DNA of 64,000 bases from positions 33,107,020 through 33,171,019 of the forward strand of contig NC_134464.1 in the NCBI RefSeq assembly GCF_047948215.1, in the 5' to 3' direction. The notes below the pieces were generated by a model. It was not told the DNA's origin. It saw nothing but the letters and a program-made list of their open reading frames with translations, and made no database searches. Within the stretch, counting starts at the first letter, position 1. Every line of letters starts with the position of its first letter. Positions 1 to 11,570 of this stretch are shown here, in pieces. The DNA comes from Lycorma delicatula. Lineage: Eukaryota > Arthropoda > Insecta > Hemiptera > Fulgoridae. The position numbers and the translations under genes are program-made.

Positions 1-504
1 AAAAGGTTCCGGTTTCTAACAACACAGTATAAAGGCAAATCGCTTCTGATGTTCGCGATCATATAATCAGCAAGTTGAGTTGTAAACATTTCTCAGTTCT
101 TATGTTTTGCGAGATATGAATGCGATAGGGACAAATAAATCAAAGAAAACCTATTGTTTTACAAATTAATAATTGGTCATGCAACAGGTTATGTTTTTAA
201 TATGTTTTATGAAGCTACTAAAAACTACAACATAGATTAAACAAAATGTAATGCAGTGTGTAATGATGGTGCAAAGGCGATAACAGGAAAAAACAGTGGA
301 TCTGAAAAAATAAAAGATCGTCTTATAACAAGGGCGGAATGGGCGTACTGCTTCCTATACAAATATTTAAAAAAAACATTTGCCGGAAAATCTCAAAAAA
401 ATTCTTTGTAAATCTCCGAAAATCGTTAATTTTATTAAAAGTCTACCATTACAGAATAGGCTGTTTACTAAACTATGTAATGAAATAGGTGAAAAGAAAA
501 AAAA
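1..504 (+). pseudogene. hAT-type (ZBED5/SCAND3-like) transposase remnant, N-terminal and middle part
   Basis: Conceptual translation in shifting frames gives recognisable blocks of the ZBED5/SCAND3/FAM200 branch of hAT-derived transposases: a block like SNNTVKRQIAS near 15-50, then NDGAKAITGKNSG near 261-300 and NFIKSLPLQNRLFTKLCNEIG-like residues near 425-490. Stops and frameshifts separate the blocks, so it is not functional. The left end runs out of the window. It continues after a nested LINE insertion at about 1692. The family call is from memory of the protein family; the blocks are read directly. Confidence 0.6.
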
Positions 505-520
505 ACCTTTTATTTTCCAT

Positions 521-720
521 TCATCCTGACCCTGAAGGAAAGACACACTCCATGGCAGTTAGGTTGCCATACTCCACCCCCTCCTAGCCCTTTGGGGCTT
601 TACCGGAGGTCATTTTCAATACTTCAGCAATAGACATTCCTCAGTCTCGATTCCCTCAGTCAGGATGCTGCCAATGCGAATTCCACGAATGATATTCTCA
701 TCGGTGTACTAACGCCAACC
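521..720. repeat. GC-rich repeat block shared with 56272-56460
   Basis: It begins with TTCATCCTGACCCTG-like sequence and ends with TCATCGGTGTACTA; the same landmarks in the same order occur at 56272-56460 with moderate divergence. It is probably a retroelement untranslated region. Orientation is uncertain. Confidence 0.6.
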
Positions 721-1086
721 TAGATGAACGTACTTACAATGGTCTCAAACAAGATGATACTGATTGGGCTGCTCCCCCCCCCCCCCCAACCTACCCGAAA
801 ATGGTAAAAGGCACGTAATACCACATGAAAAACCAGAAAAACATTAACAACGAACAAGGAAAACACAAAGACATGTAAAACACTAAAATAATCCAGACAA
901 AACAAATTGTGAACAAAGACAGACTATAAACATGTAAATAATGTAAACTGAAACGCCAGAACATGAAATTAACCAACAAAAAAAATCACAAATTATAAAA
1001 AAACCTAAAATAACATCAAAAAATAAAATAAAACCATGTAAATTATACATAAAACCTCAACCGTTATACAACAATTAATCTAAACT

Positions 1087-1470
1087 ACTGTCAAACGTGG
1101 CTGTAGGACCAGCATCAACAAATAAGACCCATCCGCCTTTCCTTTTGGGGACGACCTAGAGTTGGGATAGCCTCGTCTGGAGCGGTGGGACGCTCAGGTA
1201 TCCCACTTTCGATGATTGGACAGAGACATCCTTTGGTACTTAAAAACCGTTGGGGGGGAGGGGGGGGGAGTAAAGTAAGACCGTAGTCTCGGTGAGGGAC
1301 CGGAGTCCCTCGTTAGGGGCATGGCAAATGATTAAAGTCCGAGTCCCGGCTACCTGGGGGGAATCTTAATTCCTGCCGAGGTAGTTTGAGGGGATGGCAC
1401 CCCCTGGAGCGGTGTAAATGCTTAGTTGCATGTTCGGTTCCCCGGGGGGGGGGGGGATAAACAACGGGAA
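1087..1470 (+). repeat. R1-like LINE 3' untranslated region copy
   Basis: Landmarks GGGGACGACCTAG, GGTGGGACGCTCAG, GATTAAAGTCCGAGTCCCG and GAGGTAGTTTGAG appear in the same order as at 41617-41985, where they follow a gag-like ORF1 and precede a poly(A). It carries several G homopolymers (1252-1270, 1441-1456). Confidence 0.65.
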
Positions 1471-1691
1471 AAAACTTCTGCAAAAACAAAAACATAAATA
1501 AACATGTAAACGCATGCATTACGTATTCATGACGTAAACAGAAAAGGAGAACAAAATCAAAAAAGATTCCGAAGACCCAAATAAAAACATTAAAAATATG
1601 AAAAACAAACGACAAAACAATGAACACCAAAACAAGAACATAAACCATAAACAGAACACTAAAATAACCAAAAAGCAAAAACATAAACCAG

Positions 1692-2240
1692 ATGGAAGAT
1701 GGTTATTTGTGGGGAAATTGTTAACTCGTTGTTGAAATTGCGAGATGAATTAATAAGATTATTCCAGGATAAACAATCGCCATTCTCAATGTTTTTACAG
1801 AATAATGAGTATATGGTGCTGTTGGCTTAATCAGATGATATATTTCCGCCTTTAAACAACTTCAATGTCAATTTACAAGGACGCAATAAAAATGGTTTAT
1901 TATTGACAGACACTGTTCATACTTTCATTAAAAATCTTAATATCTGGATTATTCGCTTTCAAAGGAAAACCTTTCATACGTTTCCACTCATTTCCAATTT
2001 TACTGAAAAAAAATTTGGATAAGAAGACACTATTATTCATCACAGTTTGGATAGCATGAAGATGTATTTTCGGTAGTTAAACATTCAGCTGGCCGAGTAT
2101 TTACTGGATGATAAGAATAATTTCTTATCATTCTTATTATAGATGGGTACTGAATCCATATAGTGAAAACACTGACGCAGCCACTAAGTTACCACTTGCG
2201 ATTCACACCACTTCATCAAAATGTCTGCCGATAAAACGTT
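1692..2240 (+). pseudogene. hAT-type transposase remnant, C-terminal part
   Basis: It continues the remnant at 1-504. Translated blocks RWLFVGKLLTR, LRDELIRLFQDKQSPFSMF, DIFPPLNNFNVNLQGRN and WVLNPYSENTD follow the order of the ZBED5/SCAND3 hAT family (RWLSRGKVL; ELRDE..FL; LN.LN..LQG; WV.NPF). In-frame stops are present (one within the LA.SDIF block near 1828). It is an old, inactive copy. Confidence 0.6.
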
Positions 2241-4389
2241 ACTAATGCAATCACACATCTGAAGATTTACATACTTCAAGTGGGTACATACTTCAAGGCT
2301 TTCTCAAGTGGGTATAAAAATTTAGTCACAAAAAAATTGAAAATATTCATTCCTTTCGCCACGTCTTACCACAACTTTCGCCACGTCTTAGGTTTTAGGG
2401 AAATGGTTGCGGTAAAAACTAAATATAGGAATCATCTTTTGTTACTTGAAAGCAATTTGCTTTTGTGCGTTTCTAGCATATGAAGAGACGTTTAACTGAA
2501 AAAAAATGCAACCATCACATTAAATTTTTTTCTTTGCATGTGTACGTATAAATGTAAGTAAAATGTTTATACTAAATTATTTCTTTTCTCTCCAAAAATG
2601 ATTTGATTATTATTCACGTGGAAAGTTGCAGTCTAATGTTAGCCCACTTTCATATAACCGCAACCATCAATCAGGTTGAGAAACGGTGCTCTAAGACAAC
2701 AGATAGCACAATCCGGACTGAAATATTGCGAAAGCAGTACCGGCTCGAAGAAAATGTGTGTGAAAAAGTGGTTTTTAGTGGGTAAGAATCCCACCATTAC
2801 CATGATACTACACATCTGATGCCTTCGGAAAAAAATAACTATTCCCACTCTTATTAATAAGGCATAAAGAATCAATTGGTAAATTCTTAGAGATAGTATT
2901 CGAAATTTCATACAATTACAATTTGAAAAGAATTGGAGGATTTAAATTATAAACTTGTTTTTAAAAGCTTTATTTTTATTTTTCATCCAAATAAAAATTT
3001 AGAAAAATACTATGCTTTTTTTTTCAAAAATTATGATCAATCTTAAAAAAAACCTTTTCGCCACGCCGAAAGACAGAGATAGATTTCACCGGTGCTAAGT
3101 AGGGGATAAAATAGATTTCCACCTTAAAATTCAGAAAAACTTCAAATTTAAAACTTCAGCACGACGATGGTTACATGTGAAAAGAAGTTTCACATGTTTC
3201 GATATTTCACTTAATAAGATAGTTATAGCGATATTTTGTTTTTTCAAAAAAGCCCGATTTTTCCCATTAACGAACTTGACCGAGATTTTGGGTCGTTATA
3301 TTTTATCTATCAATTTGAATGTGATTTGCACAAAATTACGGCAGTTATCTCGTCCAAAAGAAAGTGAATTATATATACGGATATAGAAATGTATACATAA
3401 ACTTTTGATCTGACGGTGGTTTTGGGGTCTGGGGGATGTGAAACGGGAAGATATGTCGAAATTTTCCGAAAGTCGATTCATGGTATCCATTACAATAGGT
3501 AGCTTTCTTACGAAATCTACCTAACATATCACCTAATACACTTAACCGTAAGAAATACTTAACTGTAAGAAATTTATTTTATTTATGAATTTTTTGATGA
3601 TCCGTTCTTCAAGCGGTGGAATTTTTTATTATTTCTTAATTTTAATTTACTAACTGAATAAATTTTACATCAAACAATTTTTTTACGTTTAATTAAAATT
3701 AAATTTAAGTGAAAAAATACTTTTAAATTTGATAAGGAATATACAAAGTCTAACATGTGGGAATCTTTTTTTAGTCTTTATTGTGTAAATTTCTCATTCT
3801 TAAAGTTTAAAAAATTTTATCGAGAACGTTTTATACAATCTATTTATAAAAGTTACTGGTGTTTAATTATTTGATGTTTATCAATTTTTTTAATTTTTGT
3901 TTCAGAATTAAAATCTGTAGATGCTGTAACTAAATATATAAAGAAATGTACCCCGATTTCTCCAAAACTTAGAAATTATATAAAGTTACTTAATATTCCA
4001 AAACTTCATTGAATGCAAGTCTTATGCAACATATAAAACACTACAACCGTTTCTAACATCAAAAATTCCACTACTGCTAATCCAGAAATACAAGTACGAA
4101 ATCCAAAAAAGGGACTGCAACAAATATTGCAATGTTTATATTCTTCAATATTATTCATAATTCTTTTTTTTTCCAGCAGTTATAACATATTTTAACAAAA
4201 CATATTATAACATATAATATCAAACATAATATAACATTATACACAAACAATTTAATCGTGACTGGAGCCTACAAGTGTACTTCACTTGCTTGTATTACAG
4301 AAATAGAAAAGATTGGGGCAGACAGTATTCAGCAACAAATTAAGAGTACCTCTTTATTGCTGTGTAATAATGCAGCTGTTTATAAAAAT
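2241..4389. other. AT-rich intergenic DNA, no supported gene
   Basis: There are short duplicated phrases (ACTTCAAGTGGGTA around 2273-2315, TTTCGCCACGTCTTA twice at 2356-2393). 3050-3530 is less AT-rich and reads like an old interspersed repeat of unknown type. The ORFs here are short and lack recognisable motifs. Confidence 0.5.
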
Positions 4390-4413
4390 ATTAGGTACTA
4401 CTCTAGTTGAATG

Positions 4414-4463
<50 letters not shown>

Positions 4464-4557
4464 AAACAAAAAAAAAATAATTTAAGTTATGGTGCAGGAA
4501 TATAAAGTTCATATTAAGATAAAATAACAAATATTTTGTTTAACATAAATCGCATTA

Positions 4558-4592
<35 letters not shown>

Positions 4593-4690
4593 TTTATGTT
4601 AAACAAAATATTTGTTATTTTATCTTAATATGAAATTTATATTCCTGCACCATAACTTAAATTATTATTTTTTTGTTTTATTTTATTTCT
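4390..4690. mobile_element. Foldback/MITE-like inverted repeat around an (AT)n core
   Basis: Arms at about 4461-4550 and 4590-4681 are near-perfect reverse complements (landmark AAGTTATGGTGCAGGAATAT on the left; its complement on the right). The loop is mostly (AT)n, and (TA)n flanks the left arm. There is no coding capacity, as in a small hairpin MITE or an AT-repeat-driven inverted duplication. Confidence 0.7.
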
Positions 4691-5639
4691 ATAAGGTATA
4701 TAATTATATACTATTTTTACGCCCGCACGCACACACACAAACACGCGCGCGTGCACGTATATTTGTATATCCACATATATAAAATAGGAGTTGATTTTTT
4801 TAAAATGCACAATTAAAGACCCCATAGGTAAATAAAAAAATCTAAGTCACTCTATTCTTACAGTTGTTCAGTAATTAGATTAGGCGTCTTGAACGTTGTT
4901 CGTCATGAACAAATGTTTTCCCTGTCGTAAATAAACGTTACCATTTCATTACATTTCCTTCATTCAGTACACTGTCCACCATTTAAGGCAGTAATTTGAC
5001 GATAAAGTTCCATAGGACAATCATTCAAAGAATTTATGACCGATCATACATCATATTCGGCGGGATTTCTACATTTCTAATTCATTGTAAACACACGGAA
5101 AATCAAGAGTCACAGTACAGCTACGAAATTTCGTGCAGCCTTAGGAGAACAACAACTGAGGCCAGCTGTATTATGCAGTTATGGTTGTACTATTATAAAA
5201 TATTGATAAAATTTATTAATAATTAAGACAGTTCTGTATTTTTACTAAAAACTTATAGAATATATGTTTATGAAGTTATACAGTAAGAGAGTATACAGTA
5301 AAATATACTTTTTTGAAGCTGCAACCTGTCTGTCCAGTGTAAAATATTGTACGAGAAGTACATTGTATAAAATTTTCAGTTAAATTGTTCTTAGTGTATT
5401 GCACTTTTCATGAATATATTCTTAAGTAAACTTTTTTAAAGTTGTTATCTTTGTTTTAATGGTTTTTTCCGAAGTCATTACATACATACATACATAAACT
5501 GATCTTTAGGCACTTAATTTATCATTTTTATTTGAAAATAATTGATATGTGTAAGAAAACTAACTATTTGTATGTTTTAAATTTGTTTTGATTAAATACA
5601 AAAGTCAACCATTTTTATAGACTTCCCCACAGTGCATGT
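4691..5639. other. AT-rich intergenic DNA, nothing recognised
   Basis: A 76-codon frame at 4996-5226 has no family resemblance I can name. The less AT-rich stretch 4850-5180 may be an old repeat. Confidence 0.4.
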
Positions 5640-5644
5640 TAAAA

Positions 5645-5740
5645 TATTTATAAATGATTATTTTAATATATTTATAAATGATTATTTTAATATATTTATA
5701 AATGATTATTTTAATATATTTATAAATGATTATTTTAATT
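5645..5740. repeat. Tandem repeat, 24-bp unit, four copies
   Basis: Unit begins TATTTATAAATGATTATTTT; starts at 5645, 5669, 5693 and 5717 with no visible divergence, so recently expanded. Confidence 0.9.
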
Positions 5741-7226
5741 TTTTCAATTATAGAAAAGCGTTTAAAGTTTCATATTGTTTTAATTAGCAAATATTCTCTT
5801 CTAAAATAAATTAAATGTTATTAATTTTATTATAGATTTATGTTTAACTGAAAATATTTACCTTAGTATGTTGCTGTTAGCTTATAATTTATATTATGTA
5901 ATATATCTTTTTACTTTTAAGTAAAGTCATCAACTTAAGAGAAGATGAATTGGGGAAAAAAATGAAAACGTTTTATCTTTCTTTTCTTTTGATAAAGTCT
6001 TTTTTTCTTAAATCTTCTATAAAATAAATATTATTTATTTTAATTTAATAATTGTTCTTTTTGTTCACACCTAAAAAATATAGTATGTTTATTTTCAAAT
6101 ACATTTTTTGATTACCTTCCTTTTAACATAAAATCTAAGTTTGATTTAATAAATTTTACTTGAAAAATAATGTTTCTGTTGCATAAATGTTTTTTCCCCT
6201 ATTCTATTAAGAGATTGTTAATTCAATTTACGTAAGCAGGCAGGTAAAAAATAAGGTAATGATAAGTTACTCAAAGGTTCTCTGAAAGCGAGTTATATAT
6301 ATTTGGATCGTAATGTAATCAACTATGTGTTAACATCTAACGTACTGACCCGGTTTTAATTTTGAGCTACCTTCAAAACGTCAATATTTGAAGTAAAATG
6401 AAAATAAGTAAATTTTTAAATAGAAAATGTAGATAGGGCTACAAAAAAATATTTCTCATAAAAAACGTAAAGTAAATGCAGGATAACAATTCAAATTCAT
6501 AATTACAGTTTGCGAAAAAATTCTTTGCAATTCGATAATATTAATTATTATACAATATGTTTTATATGAATACATTAATATAAAATATAAAGTCTGAAGA
6601 GTTTTAAAATCATTTTAATACGTTTTTTTATATTTTTTTCGCATGAAAATTGTTAGATAATCAAAATTAAACCAATTTATTCACCATTATAATACTAAGT
6701 TGTAATGACGGAAAATATCCTAAAATTGTCTACGTAAATAAAGAAAATTTTTTATTAATCTTCCAATAAGTTATCAAGAAAAAACTTATGAAGAATATAT
6801 ATTTAAAAAATATTTTGTACCTTCTTTTCATTAACGAAAACCCAACGTTTAAAAACGATTAGAAAAGAATACATATGAATTGAACGATAACTTTTTCCTA
6901 TAAAGTTGATTAAAAATATAAATCTATAAATATACCAGCATTTTAATATTATCAACAAATGTAAAAAGATTGGGGAAAAAATTGTAAAATAGAATACTGA
7001 AATGTTTAGCAAGAATATCTATTTAAATTTTTCATTTATTTAGTTCATTTATTTATTTCGTACATCTAGTGATGATGACTGTTTAACAACCGAAATACGC
7101 ATTTCATTATAGATTATTAACGGATTTCCAATATTTAATTTCTAATTCTGTCCTACTAAAGAGTATTTGTATTTGGGTCTGTGTGTCTTTCTGTCTGTCC
7201 GTCCTCTTTAGCTTCGCAGCGGAATG
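5741..7226. other. AT-rich intergenic DNA, no supported gene
   Basis: Nothing coding is supported. The last ~80 bases (7145-7226, TCTGTCTGTCCGTCC region) look like part of an interspersed repeat into which the LINE at 7227-8299 inserted. Confidence 0.4.
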
Positions 7227-8299
7227 TACCGATCACTAGCGGATAAACATGACTCGTTAGTACATGTCTTAGGTGGTCAGCTGTATACTTGTGACTGCCA
7301 GGTGATTGTACGAATGATAGTGTTAAAAAAACTTGCTGAACACCGTAAAAGAATTTATGATGGAGAAGACAAAAAGCAATCTTTTGAGATCATGTTGAAT
7401 GACTGGCAGACGAGGTGGGATGCCACTGATAAAGGTAGATAGACCCACAGACTAATCCCGCATATTGCGCCCTGTTTCAGGAGGGAGTTTGGGGAGCTGA
7501 GTTATTGGCTTTCCCAGATTCTGACCGGCCACGGGGCTTTCAGGACGTATTTATACTACAGGAGAAGAGCAGATACAGAGGAGTGTCCTTACTGTTCGGA
7601 AATTGACATGTAGTGTTCCTGAGCATGTAGTGTTCCTATGTGGAAGATGGCAAGACGAAAGACAGGAATGTGAAGCGTCTGTGGGCCCACTTCAAGTTAA
7701 TAACATAATCTCCAAAATGTTAGACAGCGAAGAATGGTTCGCCACAATAGCAAATTTCGTGGCTAACATCCGCGACAGAAAGATAGATCGTAAGGAGATG
7801 AAGAGTCAGGAACTGACGTTAAAAAAGTCCTGAGATAGGGCGAAGAGCTGGACCGAATGGGTTATAGACAGCCCTCTGCGAAGCCATCGTTTGTCTGTGC
7901 CCGTGCGGGTAGGCGATGGTGATGAAGCATGGGGACTCTTGAACCCCCGAGCTCAACGGCACCCCCGGGGTTGTGTAGTGCTTAATTGCTGATCCAACCT
8001 CGGGTGGGGAGAAACGGTGAACTAGGAGTTTTAATCGGTAGGGTGCAGGCACACATAGACTCTTAATAACATCTAGCGGAACCAGTACGAGTCCGACACT
8101 CCCCCACTTATAGGAGGTACGTATTTCTCCACAATATCGAAGAAAAAAAAAGATGTATAATTGTGATATTGTTACATATCGATATATCGCATATACATAG
8201 TATATCGATATGTATGTGAAATATATATTAATAATATATTTTTTTATTTATATGATTGGTTTTCGTCATAAAATAGTGAACTATTACCGATCACTAGCG
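7227..8299 (+). mobile_element. 5'-truncated R1-like LINE, ORF2 C-terminus plus 3' UTR, with 15-bp target duplication
   Basis: After an exact 15-bp direct repeat TACCGATCACTAGCG (7227-7241, repeated at 8285-8299), the + strand encodes the end of an R1-clade ORF2. It has an AEHRKRIYDGE-like stretch, then WQTRWDATDKGRW, IPHIAPCFRREFGELSYWLSQ, GHGAFRTYLYYRRR, and a C-terminal CPYC...EHVVFLC zinc finger (about 7585-7635), ending near 7832. Stops and a frameshift break it, so the copy is dead. A GC-rich 3' UTR follows to a short A-run near 8140-8150. Another 135 bp of AT-rich sequence lies between that run and the second direct repeat, so the tail is longer than usual or has gained DNA. Confidence 0.8.
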
Positions 8300-9049
8300 T
8301 AAAATCCCGATTCATCATTATAAATTTCTAGCGTTAAATTTCTTATTTAATCTTATACTGTTTACCATTAAATACTAAAAAACCAGTAATATATTATCTA
8401 TTGTTTTCAATAGATCATTTGATACTTACACAATGAAAATTGGTTCAACCTTACACAAGTTAAATATACTTACAAACATTTCATACTTCATTACCTCCTG
8501 TGACATAGTTAGATAAAAAGTTCAAAATTATAAATGGGAATTTAAATAAAGATAAATATTACTTAACTTCATTTCTGAAAGTTGGTTTTCACGTAATACC
8601 AAAACTGAAAAGTGATTTCATTCTCTTTTTTAAGAAAAAAGTACGGTACAAGTTACAATTTGTTAAATAAGCTGTCAGTTGCAGTTTTGTAGTACATATA
8701 TATTTTTCTCATACAAAATAATCGTAACAGTAAAAATATAAAAAAGAATGTATATATATCTAGTTTCCCTTTTATTATATTACAGTTAATTGAGAGAAGA
8801 AAATTATTACTGTCTATTAACAAATGAGGCTTCTTCTTAGAAAAATTTCAGACTGAGTGATCAAAGATAAAAAAAAGAAATACTCTTGTATTCTTAATAT
8901 TATCATTCACTAGATTACGAAGTAAATAACAACCAGTTTTGATTCATAATCTTTCTTTAGATAATTAACCACCTAAGAATCAAAAGATAAATAAAAGTTA
9001 ATTTCACTTGAAATAAAAACCAAAATATTTTAATTTCGTTATCAGTTTT
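8300..9049. other. AT-rich intergenic DNA, nothing recognised
   Basis: No coding region, RNA gene or repeat unit could be supported. Confidence 0.5.
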
Positions 9050-10024
9050 GAAGATAATGGTCTCCTACAAAGTTATATGAATAGAGCCCACTGGACTGGT
9101 CAAGTGATAAACTCGACGAAATAACAACAGCTGATTTTGGAAGTCAAAAATTCTGAGGTTCAAAATTACTGGAGTAACCGTACAAGGTGAAAAGACAAAG
9201 ATGCTATGATTTGCTGATAATATAGCAATTCTAGCTGAGAGTAAAAAAGATTTAGAAGAAAAATGGACGGCATGGATGAAGTCCTACGCAAGAACTACCG
9301 CATGAAAATAAACAAGAACAAAACGAAAATAATGAAATATAGAGAAATTAACGTAGATGAACCACTGAATACAGAAATAAGAAAAGAAATTCTTCTACCT
9401 CCGTAAGGAGGTAGAAGAATTTAGTTATTTGGGAAGTAGAATTACTAAAGATAGACGAAGCAGGAACGATATAAAATGCCGAATAGTTCAGGCGAAATGA
9501 GCCTTCATTCAGAAATATAGTTTGTTTACATCAAAAATTAATTTAAACGACAGGAAAACATTTTTGAAAGTATATGTTTATTATACTTTCAAAAAAAAGA
9601 TTAAAAGCTAAAATAATAGAAGAATAAAAGCTAAAAGTAAAAGATTAGAAGCTTTTGAAATGTGGTGCTACAGGAGAATATTAAAAATGAAATCGGTGGA
9701 TAAAGTGACAAATAAACAGGTGTTGCGTTAAAGTGACGAAGAAAGAAGCATTTGGAATAATATAGTTAAAAGAAGAGACAGAATTATGGGCCACATATTA
9801 AGGCATCCTGAAGCGGTCACTTTAATATTGCAGGTTTAATATATATATATACAATACATACAATACATACAATACATATACAATACATACAATACATATA
9901 CAACACAATGCAATTGTATACAATCTATAAAATACATATACTCGTCTTAATATAATTATATTGGAGGCTTTAATTATCTTAGAGAGCTACATCAAACCAG
10001 TCAAATGGCTGAAGAGAAAAAAAA
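9050..10024 (+). mobile_element. LINE reverse transcriptase remnant, copy 1, with 3' end
   Basis: Translated blocks in several frames: GVTVQGEKTKML followed by FADNIAILAESKKDLEE (the RT active-site FADD box, second Asp changed to Asn), then KINKNKTK, EEFSYLGSRITKD, INLNDRKTFLKVYV, FEMWCYRRILKMK and RDRIMGHILRHPEA. These follow the order of an endonuclease-type LINE ORF2 thumb/C-terminal region. Copy 2 at 18890-20113 aligns throughout, including the 3' end (GCTACATCAAACCAGTCAAA near 9985 and 20074). A microsatellite (9838-9950) splits the 3' part. Two new hairpins disrupt the frame (see findings). Clade not determined. Confidence 0.75.
9838..9950. repeat. (ATACAATAC)-type short tandem repeat inside the LINE
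   Basis: Irregular units ACAATACAT/ACAATACATAT after a short (AT)n; inserted relative to the sister LINE copy at about 19940-20060. Confidence 0.75.
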
Positions 10025-11510
10025 TTCAGTTTAGTATAATTAATGATATGTGAAGTAAATAATTATAATTGTAACAGATCAATGTTCCTGAGGATGAATT
10101 ACTAATCCAAAGCGCTTGAACATACTATTAAAATGTTGGTAAGTAGAAAATATTATATAAATAAATTATCTAATTGTATTCAAATCCAATTGTTTTCATA
10201 ATTTTCTCGTGAAATTTTACATTGAAATCATGTTTCATATAGGTCTACCTTTATATTTGAAAAAAAAAAAATTAATCAATTTGGTGGATCGAAGATGGCA
10301 GATAAAAATTTCAAACACACCAGAAAGCAGTAATTATGTAACTACGTAGATTCTTAATAGTTTCTACCTCCCAGTATATATATATATATATATATATATA
10401 TTAGTTTTATTAAATGTAAGCTTACATTTTTAACAGATCATGTTCTTCAAAAATATGCTTTATTATCTGGTAATATTCAAAACTCTTATTTCATAATCCG
10501 GTATTGTGTACGGAAAAAAAAATGATACGACTTTAAACTTTAGACAATAGTATTAAAACAATTCTTTCTTCATACTGAACAAAATGTAAAAAGATAACAG
10601 CATGTGATATAAAATAAGCATTGTATAAAATAAATACGCACGTACGTATGAATATTCCACTCTTATTCAACAGGTGTTGTTCAACATTGTAACTAGCTGA
10701 TATGCTACGTTGGTATAGCAATTATCTTATAAAAACGTTACCTTTATTTTAAACCAACCTTACTTTAATTTGCGGAGTAATTTTGGCCGCATTAGTTTAT
10801 GTTAGTGTATAAGAGAATTCTTTAAATATCAACTTTAAATTTTCGTAAGTATATCAAATTATTTTTATTTAAAAAAAACTAATTGTTGAAAATCAGTGAT
10901 TCTCAACACATTTGTAATTATTGTTTACATTTTATAAAGATAATATCTAAAAATTTAGTTTGAAACAAAATTAAGTAATCAAATATCTCAATGTGTGGGC
11001 GTATCTGTGTGTGTATGAGTGTGTGTGTGGGTGTGTGTGTGGGTGGTGTGCGCACACGTGCGCACTTATCAGTTTTCTTAGACAGAAATTTTAACAGATT
11101 TATTTGAACACTTAATCGCAATTTATTGTAGTCCATAATTTATAACGTGTTAAATGATAAAATTTTGAATATTTAACTATCATTAGAGGAAGTTTAAATG
11201 TTTCAAATCTGTCTATATGTAAAATATTAATTTTTTCTTATATTACAAAAATATTAATTTATATTGCGTATTTCAATCAAACTTTTACTTACTGAACGTT
11301 TAAGTTAAAACATTATTTTATTTTTTTTGAGATATAGCTAAGACAAAGGTTTTAATGCCCGTACGTAAAAAATCTGATATATATATTAATTAATTATTTA
11401 CAGTTTAAAAATCAGCCATTGATTCGGTGATGGACCATGATGGACCCAGTGGTTCCGAAAAGGCCTTCTTGAATAAGAAAAATTTTAACATTTAAACGTG
11501 ATATCAATCT

Positions 11511-11570
<60 letters not shown>

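Larger units (their letters stand above)
505..1691. mobile_element. Non-LTR retrotransposon-derived insertion nested in the hAT remnant
   Basis: This block interrupts the hAT-like reading frame between its LCNEIG and RWLFVGK motifs. It holds two GC-rich islands (521-720 and 1087-1470), each followed by an A-rich, T-poor tail (about 780-1075 and 1465-1690) full of AAACATAAAC-like words. The second island matches the 3' part of the LINE at 40930-42005; the first matches 56272-56460. No ORF survives. It may be one element or two adjacent ones; exact ends and target duplication are not resolved. Confidence 0.55.

Noticed and set aside
5645..5740. Regular repeat resembling a CRISPR array
   Set aside because: The 24-bp units are head to tail without spacers, in a eukaryotic AT-rich context: a simple tandem repeat.
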